NCBI GenBank assembly: GCA_041477005.1
Contig: JBGOUJ010000216.1
Span: 1-10,845, forward strand
Direction: 5' to 3'
DNA: 10,845 bases
Origin: JBGOUJ01 sp041477005
GTDB taxonomy: Bacteria; Acidobacteriota; Terriglobia; Bryobacterales; JACQDG01
The position numbers were made by a program, and so were the translations under genes. Positions 6,787-10,845 of the stretch are shown in pieces; the stretch's first letter is position 1, and each line of letters begins with the position of its first letter. Below the pieces are notes generated by a model. The model was given only the letters and a program-made list of their open reading frames with translations, made no database searches and was not told where the DNA came from.

Positions 6787-7671
6787 TCAGTAGTTCATCC
6801 ACAGTGCTTCCTGTCGGATTTTCTTGATGGAATGACAATGTTTGGCGGGAGCGTCGTACCGCTTCCAGCCCTTGTAAAAGGTGTCCATCAGCTCACACCG
6901 ATAGCCGGATACTGCAGCCATACCTTTGCATCGAGCAAGCCCTCTGGCCAAGCTCTGGTGTTCGGAGTCGTTCATTTCGAACGCATATGCCTTGCTATCG
7001 CCACGAGTCGAGTGGACATAAGGTGGATCGCAGTAGAACAGAGTCTTCGGTGCGTCGTACAGCGTGATGACTTCTTCGGCAGGACGGTTCTCAAACTGGA
7101 CTCTCAGCAAACGGAGCGCGATCTCGGGGAGTTGATCAACGCTACCCAACCACCGTGAGACCGCGCCAGCCATTCCGGCGCGGCTGGTGTCCTTACAGTT
7201 TGCCCATCTTCCAAGCGAAGCGGTCTGGGCGAGTCCCGTCCGCGCCTGCCTTGCCCTCACGTAGAATCGTCTTGCTCGTTCTACATCCGAGGCGCCGTCT
7301 CCATTATGTGATACAGCTATGGCGAGTTCCTCGCGAGAAAACGGAGTCAGACCAATGGCCCGAACGAGATCCTCTGGTTTGTCCCGAAGAACACGGAAAA
7401 AGTTCGCGACCTCACCGTCAATATCGTTGTACGTCTCCACTGGGGAAGGTTCTCGGTTCAAGAGTACTGCGGCTGATCCGGCAAACGGTTCACAGTAGTG
7501 ATGGCAGTCAGGCAAGAGGGGAAGAAGCCAACTGAGATGGCTGAACTTGCCACCATACCAGCCGAAGGCAATCAGTTTGCGGAAGCCGCGGTTCACTGCG
7601 TTGACCCCGGGCCAGTCAAATGCGGCCTGCTTCCTTACGTAGATGGGCGACGGCGCTCTTAGTCTCGGCAT
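6787..7671 (-). CDS. D12-class (Dam-like) DNA adenine N6-methyltransferase of an R-M pair
   Basis: It is predicted to methylate a DNA adenine using S-adenosylmethionine, protecting host DNA from the endonuclease encoded next to it. With the ATG at 7671 it has 294 residues. Motifs are in the order of the D12 class: FGWYGGKFSHL (36-46) and EPFAGSAAVLLN (61-72) for cofactor binding, NDIDGEVANFFRVLRD (82-97), the catalytic LFYCDPPY (211-218), then DSEHQSLA and AVSGYRCELM, and the ending QEALWMNY. All key residues are present, so the enzyme looks intact, unlike its partner. The start is uncertain. An in-frame GTG at 7764 would add 31 residues and has GAGGGG just upstream, while the ATG at 7671 has no clear ribosome site but already leaves 36 residues before the first motif. 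The stop lies 41 bases before the endonuclease GTG. Expression probably comes from the promoter at 7816-7844. Confidence 0.9.
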   Translation of the reverse strand: MPRLRAPSPIYVRKQAAFDWPGVNAVNRGFRKLIAFGWYGGKFSHLSWLLPLLPDCHHYCEPFAGSAAVLLNREPSPVETYNDIDGEVANFFRVLRDKPEDLVRAIGLTPFSREELAIAVSHNGDGASDVERARRFYVRARQARTGLAQTASLGRWANCKDTSRAGMAGAVSRWLGSVDQLPEIALRLLRVQFENRPAEEVITLYDAPKTLFYCDPPYVHSTRGDSKAYAFEMNDSEHQSLARGLARCKGMAAVSGYRCELMDTFYKGWKRYDAPAKHCHSIKKIRQEALWMNY

Positions 7672-7815
7672 TTCGTTTGAGAGACGGAGACCTGCGTGCT
7701 CCGCCTGCCTATTTCCGACTCGTCGTGCATGTGCGTCGCGTGCGCCAGCAAATTCACACACCACCCCTCAGCCGATCTTGGGCCGAAACAAATCCTGACG
7801 TTCACGTTTTGGACC

Positions 7816-7844
7816 AATGTAACATGGGGATCAAAGGTCTGCAA
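7816..7844 (-). promoter_or_regulatory. Candidate promoter of the R-M pair
   Basis: On the minus strand TTGCAG (7844-7839) is followed after exactly 17 bases by TACATT (7821-7816), preceded by TGT as an extended -10. The predicted start is near 7809, 45 bases before the GTG and about 138 before the ATG option of the methyltransferase. A 12-bp palindrome directly abuts the -35 box. Confidence 0.45.
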
Positions 7845-7856
7845 ACCTACGTAGGT
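7845..7856. promoter_or_regulatory. 12-bp perfect palindrome, possible operator of the R-M promoter
   Basis: ACCTACGTAGGT is a perfect 12-bp palindrome placed directly upstream of the -35 hexamer at 7839-7844. That position suits a dimeric activator or repressor. R-M systems are often timed by such sites through C proteins or the methyltransferase itself, but no controller gene is seen here. Function is inferred from position only. Confidence 0.4.
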
Positions 7857-7910
7857 GGCAACGGACCTCGCAGTGTCCGATCTTATCGGTCGTCCACTAA
7901 ACGGTCAAAC

Positions 7911-7937
7911 GAAAAGAGGATCGGCCCGGGCCTTTTC
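7911..7937 (-). terminator. Possible terminator after the DUF1501-to-67aa operon
   Basis: GAAAAG (7911-7916) and CTTTTC (7932-7937) flank a GC palindrome GGCCCGGGCC (7923-7932). On the minus strand the outer six bases can pair and the right arm carries a short U-run. It lies between the stop at 8105 and the R-M promoter, the expected place for a terminator. The inner palindrome has no room for a loop of its own, so the fold is not certain. Confidence 0.22.
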
Positions 7938-8104
7938 CACAGGATTGCTTGGCTTCTTTTCAGCGGTTTGCGAGAGGCGCCTGTAGCAAAGCTGTGAATA
8001 AACCGTGAACGGGTTCGTATGATCCATCGGCGGTTTCGGCGCGAAACGTGAACTGCCAACAGTGCGAAAGGAGGGATCGCCACCGTTCGGGCAGCCCATC
8101 CGGA

Positions 8105-8308
8105 TCAGACTTCCGGGTAAAACTCGAAGAAAGCATCGAGCGACTGGAGCAGTTGGCGGCGGATGTCCGCCTCGCTCGATCCCTCGATCAAGTGCATCGT
8201 GATGTTTGCCTTACGGTCGCCTTTCAGCGCGATCTGGGCCGGGCCGACCGACTCGATCTCCTCGGCCGGCAGCATCCGCAGTCCATATACCAGCGCAAGC
8301 TTTGCCAT
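8105..8308 (-). CDS. Small 67-residue protein of unknown function
   Basis: I do not recognise the family. The gene starts 23 bases after the stop of the metal-binding-domain gene, with AAGGAG ten bases before its ATG, which is the clearest ribosome site in this operon. The protein is short, mildly acidic and probably cytoplasmic: there is no signal peptide or membrane segment. The first 45 residues look like alternating beta-strand (AKLALVYGLRML, IALKGDRKANITMHL), and the last 20 like an amphipathic helix (EADIRRQLLQSLDAFFEF). It is the last gene of the minus-strand run. The context gives no firm clue to function. Confidence 0.65.
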   Translation of the reverse strand: MAKLALVYGLRMLPAEEIESVGPAQIALKGDRKANITMHLIEGSSEADIRRQLLQSLDAFFEFYPEV

Positions 8309-8331
8309 GGGGCGGGATCTCCTTTCGCCGC

Positions 8332-9231
8332 TTACTTCAGTTCCGTCACCGGCACGGTGAACACCAGGGTGTTCACCTTCCCCTGCCGCTGGAATTGCAC
8401 CCAGATCCGATAGAGGGCCTGGCGCGGGAAGATGATGTTGAATTGGACCTGCGGGCCGCCGTCGGCGATCGCCGGGTGGGTGTGGATCAGGTCGATCAGG
8501 TCATCGCTCGCGGCCAGCAGGTGACCCCAGACGCCGAGGTACGGCTCGAGTCCCTCGGCCGGCTTGATGTGAAAGAACAGCAAGGTTTTCTTGCCGGCAA
8601 TGGGCTGCGGGGGCTCGGTAGTGAGCTCGACTTCCATGTTTTCGCCGCGCTTGAGGCTCAGATCGGGGGCTAATCTCGGCTTCGGGCCGTCGCCCGGGGC
8701 GATCAGGGTCTTCGGGATCAACTGCGGGGCGCCGCCTTCGGGGTAGAAGTCGCACAGCATCCGGTAGGGCCCGGGTTTAGGGAGCTCGATCGTCAATCGA
8801 AAGACTGAGTCGGCCCCGAGCACCGGGTGCTCGTGGCCGAAATACTCCAGATCCCGGCTGATCACGAAAAGGTGGAACAGCTTCTCGTGGATCACGCGAT
8901 AGTTCCGGACCAGCTCACCCTTCCTGGGGTCGCGGATCTCGAACTGCAGCTCGACTTTCTGGCCGGGCCGAAAACCCGGGGGCTTCACCCGCAGCTTCAC
9001 CGGGTATTCGGTCTGATCGGGGATCCCCGGGACCAACTCCATCCCGCACTTCGAGCACCGGCCCGGCGATTTGGACCGGATGTCGGGGTCCATGGGGCAA
9101 GCCCACTCGACGGGAGCGGGGGCGGGCTCGGGTCCTTGGGCCTGGAGAGGGAAGAGCAGCAGAAGGATGCACCCGGCCTTAGCGGCTCGGGCTGAACATC
9201 TCGGAAAGCGGGAGTGCAATCTCCGGATCAT
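8332..9231 (-). CDS. Exported heavy-metal-binding-domain protein with two His-rich repeats
   Basis: This 299-residue protein is predicted to bind metal (copper or a similar soft metal) outside the cytoplasm. A basic N-terminus and hydrophobic ILLLLFPLQA (22-31) form a signal peptide. Next is a compact heavy-metal-binding domain, ACPMDPDI...PGRCSKCGMELVP, with Cys45, Cys59, Cys62 and Met64; the usual CPMHP is CPMDP here, so one His is replaced. Two similar beta-rich units follow. The first has HEKLFHLFVISRDLEYFGHEHP (His115 to Pro136) and ends YRMLCDFYPEG. The second has GHLLAASDDLIDLIHTHP (His237 to Pro253) and ends YRIWVQFQRQG. This looks like an internal duplication with one HxHP pair each. 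The ATG at 9231 overlaps the upstream Uma2 gene by 53 bases and has no good ribosome site. A TTG at 9219 would also keep the signal peptide. Confidence 0.8.
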   Translation of the reverse strand: MIRRLHSRFPRCSARAAKAGCILLLLFPLQAQGPEPAPAPVEWACPMDPDIRSKSPGRCSKCGMELVPGIPDQTEYPVKLRVKPPGFRPGQKVELQFEIRDPRKGELVRNYRVIHEKLFHLFVISRDLEYFGHEHPVLGADSVFRLTIELPKPGPYRMLCDFYPEGGAPQLIPKTLIAPGDGPKPRLAPDLSLKRGENMEVELTTEPPQPIAGKKTLLFFHIKPAEGLEPYLGVWGHLLAASDDLIDLIHTHPAIADGGPQVQFNIIFPRQALYRIWVQFQRQGKVNTLVFTVPVTELK

Positions 9232-9691
9232 TCGTTCGCAGGACGCCGTCTTTCGCTTCGTGGCTGCCCTCGGAAGTGTGAACGTAGCCGCGGCGCGTCC
9301 GCGGGTTAACCACCCAGACGTATTTGACGCCGAAGGCCAGATAGTCGTCGATCTTCTCCTGGAGGTCGTCGGCACGATCGTCCCGGGAAAGAACCTCGAC
9401 AACAAGGAAAGGCGCCGACGTAATGATTCTGCCCTCGGGTTCAGAACCCAATACCAGGGTGACATCAGGAACGCGAAACCTGGTGGCCTTCGCTTGCACT
9501 CGAACCTCGACCGCGGACCAGAATTTCCCGTAGTGGCTGCCCAGATATCTCACGATCCTGGTCTGCAAACCAGCGTGATCAATTTCTCCCAAGTTTCTCT
9601 CCACAATTCTGCCGTCGACGTACTCCCGGTCGCCGTCCTGGAAGCTCGTGTTGAGGTATTCGTCGACCGAAACGAACGTGGTGGTGCTCAT
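9179..9691 (-). CDS. Uma2-family putative endonuclease
   Basis: This 170-residue protein belongs to the Uma2 family, a PD-(D/E)xK fold widespread in multiple copies in cyanobacteria, Planctomycetota and Acidobacteriota; its biological role is not settled. The expected residues are present: Asp76 in RVPDV, Glu99 in LVVEVLS, and Lys113 in EKIDDYLAFGVKYVWVVNP, with the family-typical His39 in DHAGLQ. The length is normal. The ATG (9691-9689) shares four bases (ATGA) with the TGA of the DUF1501 gene, so translation is likely coupled to it. The end overlaps the metal-binding-domain gene by 53 bases. It has no signal peptide, which makes it the only clearly cytoplasmic enzyme among exported neighbours. 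Its functional link to them is unclear, and it may simply be a mobile family that landed in the operon. Confidence 0.9.
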   Translation of the reverse strand: MSTTTFVSVDEYLNTSFQDGDREYVDGRIVERNLGEIDHAGLQTRIVRYLGSHYGKFWSAVEVRVQAKATRFRVPDVTLVLGSEPEGRIITSAPFLVVEVLSRDDRADDLQEKIDDYLAFGVKYVWVVNPRTRRGYVHTSEGSHEAKDGVLRTNDPEIALPLSEMFSPSR

Positions 9692-10845
9692 GCCAGCAAT
9701 CCTGGAATCTTCTTTCCGCCGTTGACAACCTTCACCGGCCGGCCGATGGGACTCTGGAATTCCCGGGTGGCGTCGACACCGAGGATCGCGTAGATGGTGA
9801 GGAGAAGGTCTTCGGGCTCGACCGGAAGATCGGTGATCTCGGTCGCGGTCTTGTCGGTCGCGCCGAGCACGCGTCCGCCGGGAATGCCGGCGCCGGCGAG
9901 CACGATCGACCAGGCTTTCGAGTGATGGTCGCGGCCGGCGGCGTCGTTGACCTTGGGCGTTCGCCCGAACTCGCCCATGCCGATCACCAGCGTCGTATCG
10001 AGCATCCCGCGCTGGTGGAGGTCTTCGAGCAGCGCGGCGAACGCGCGATCGAACTCCGGCAGCAGGAGCTTCTTCATGGTGTTGAAGTTGTCGCCGTGAG
10101 TGTCGTAGTTCAGCCAGCCTTTGGCTACGGTGACGAAGCGCACGCCGGTCTCGACCAGCCGGCGGGCGAGCAAACATCCCTGGCCAACCGGCGTCCGGCC
10201 GTAGCGTTCACGTAAGGCCGGCGGCTCCGCTTCCACGTCGAAAGCCTTCTTGGCGGCCGGCGAGCTCAGCAGCTCGTGGGCGCGCTGGTAGAAGGAGTCC
10301 ATGGCGGCGAAGTCGCTGCTCGATTCGATAGCTTTGAACTTGGCGTCCATCTGCTTCAGCAGCCAGTTGCGATTGCCGACCCGCGCCCAATCGACGTCGG
10401 CGGGCAGGGTCAGATCGCGGGCCTTGTAAGCGGTGACGTTGGGATCGCCGGCGATGAACGGGTTGTAAGCGCCGCCGAGGAAGCCGGCGCCGTAAGAGGG
10501 AAACGTGTTGGGGACGGCCACGTAAGGCGGCAGGCCGTTCTTCGGGCCGAGCTGCTTGGAGACCACCGCGCCCATGCTCGGGAACTCCAGGGTCGGCAGC
10601 GGCAGGTATCCGGTCAGCAGATAATTGATCGCCCGCTCGTGATTATTCTCCTTCGAGTGCATGGAGCGGAGGATCGTATACTTGTCCGCCTGCTTCGCGG
10701 TAAACGGCAGGTGCTCGCAAATCCGGATGCCGGCAACGTTGGTCGGAATCGGCTGGAACTCGCCGCGATATTCGCGCGGCGCGTCGGGCTTCATGTCGAA
10801 GGTGTCCTGATGGCCGCAGCCGCCGCTTTGCCACACCAGGATGCA
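9688..10845 (-). CDS. DUF1501 family protein, C-terminal part (runs off right edge)
   Basis: The frame is open to the last base of the window, so the N-terminus is missing; 385 residues are visible. A GTG at 10836 is not the start: the reading continues upstream as CILV into the typical family core VWQSGGCGHQDTFDMKPDAP. Other family landmarks are YDTHGDNF, MGEFGRTPKVN, GRDHHSKAW and GAGIPGGRVLGATDKT. These proteins resemble sulfatase/alkaline-phosphatase-fold enzymes, usually carry a Tat signal (not visible here), and in Planctomycetota, Verrucomicrobiota and Solibacter-like Acidobacteriota usually sit next to DUF1549/DUF1553 cytochrome proteins. Their reaction is not established, as far as I know. 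Such a partner may lie just beyond the right edge. The stop overlaps the Uma2 start by four bases. Confidence 0.93.
   Translation of the reverse strand, partial: CILVWQSGGCGHQDTFDMKPDAPREYRGEFQPIPTNVAGIRICEHLPFTAKQADKYTILRSMHSKENNHERAINYLLTGYLPLPTLEFPSMGAVVSKQLGPKNGLPPYVAVPNTFPSYGAGFLGGAYNPFIAGDPNVTAYKARDLTLPADVDWARVGNRNWLLKQMDAKFKAIESSSDFAAMDSFYQRAHELLSSPAAKKAFDVEAEPPALRERYGRTPVGQGCLLARRLVETGVRFVTVAKGWLNYDTHGDNFNTMKKLLLPEFDRAFAALLEDLHQRGMLDTTLVIGMGEFGRTPKVNDAAGRDHHSKAWSIVLAGAGIPGGRVLGATDKTATEITDLPVEPEDLLLTIYAILGVDATREFQSPIGRPVKVVNGGKKIPGLLA

Larger units (their letters stand above)
7672..8104. other. 433-base stretch without a convincing gene, upstream of the R-M pair
   Basis: Between the methyltransferase ATG and the 67-residue gene I find no reading frame with a clear start signal or recognisable motif on either strand. 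Short frames exist (plus 7620-7997; minus 7905-8099 and 7883-8083), but their translations are Arg/Ser/Pro-rich and look non-coding. Part of the left end may belong to the methyltransferase if its GTG start (7764) is used. The stretch holds the candidate R-M promoter, a 12-bp palindrome and a possible terminator of the minus-strand operon that ends at 8105. Confidence 0.6.

Noticed and set aside
7620..7997. Plus-strand frame of 125 residues upstream of the R-M pair
   Set aside because: No ribosome site, motif-free Arg/Ser/Leu composition, and it overlaps the methyltransferase start and the candidate promoter on the other strand.
8008..8026. GGGTTCGTATGATCC-like string resembling a tRNA T-arm
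   Set aside because: No matching acceptor, D-arm or anticodon arm can be placed around it, so it is not a tRNA or a clear attachment-site remnant.
8033..8047. Six-bp hairpin GTTTCG-GCG-CGAAAC after the operon ending at 8105
   Set aside because: Short stem with no following U-run on either strand; too weak to call a terminator.
7883..8099. Two short minus-strand frames considered as a C-protein controller of the R-M pair
   Set aside because: Neither translation shows a helix-turn-helix pattern; both are Arg/Pro/Ser-rich and lack a good ribosome site.

Overview
This is a GC-rich bacterial window. It looks most like Acidobacteriota of the Bryobacterales/Solibacter type. The grounds are gene content only: a DUF1501 protein, CxxCH cytochromes fused to copper monooxygenase domains, a heavy-metal-binding-domain protein with HEHP and HTHP motifs, a Uma2 nuclease, and several Sec-exported proteins. 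Planctomycetota or Verrucomicrobiota remain possible. There is no rRNA, tRNA or CRISPR array.

Layout, left to right. (1) Positions 1-696, minus strand: N-terminal part of a secreted protein of unknown function, cut by the window edge, with a strong RNA hairpin just before its start codon. (2) 837-2129, minus: a secreted GH29 alpha-L-fucosidase. (3) 2130-2218: a compact divergent promoter region with interleaved promoter-like sequences. (4) 2219-5533, plus: a three-gene operon. Two paralogous proteins each carry a c-type haem domain and a complete PHM/DBH-like ascorbate-type copper monooxygenase. The third protein keeps the haem domain but only a ligand-free remnant of the copper domain. (5) 5573-7671, minus: a restriction-modification pair, a D12-class DPPY DNA methyltransferase followed by a SacI-family restriction endonuclease. 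The endonuclease has an apparent C-terminal frameshift, and the pair is visibly less GC-rich than its flanks. (6) 7672-8104: a 433-base stretch with no convincing gene. It holds a minus-strand promoter for the R-M pair with a 12-bp perfect palindrome touching its -35 box. (7) 8105-10845, minus: an operon of a DUF1501 protein (running off the right edge), a Uma2-family putative endonuclease (4-base ATGA overlap), a secreted metal-binding-domain protein and a 67-residue protein.

How it fits together: the fucosidase, the haem-copper proteins, the metal-binding-domain protein and the left-edge protein are all predicted to be exported, so most of this region concerns periplasmic or extracellular chemistry. 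The haem-copper operon is the most interesting system. It suggests monooxygenases that carry their own electron-transfer haem, plus a small haem partner derived from the same fold. The R-M pair sits in the convergent gap between two housekeeping-composition operons and looks acquired.

All assignments come from reading the sequence and remembered family motifs. No database search was run.
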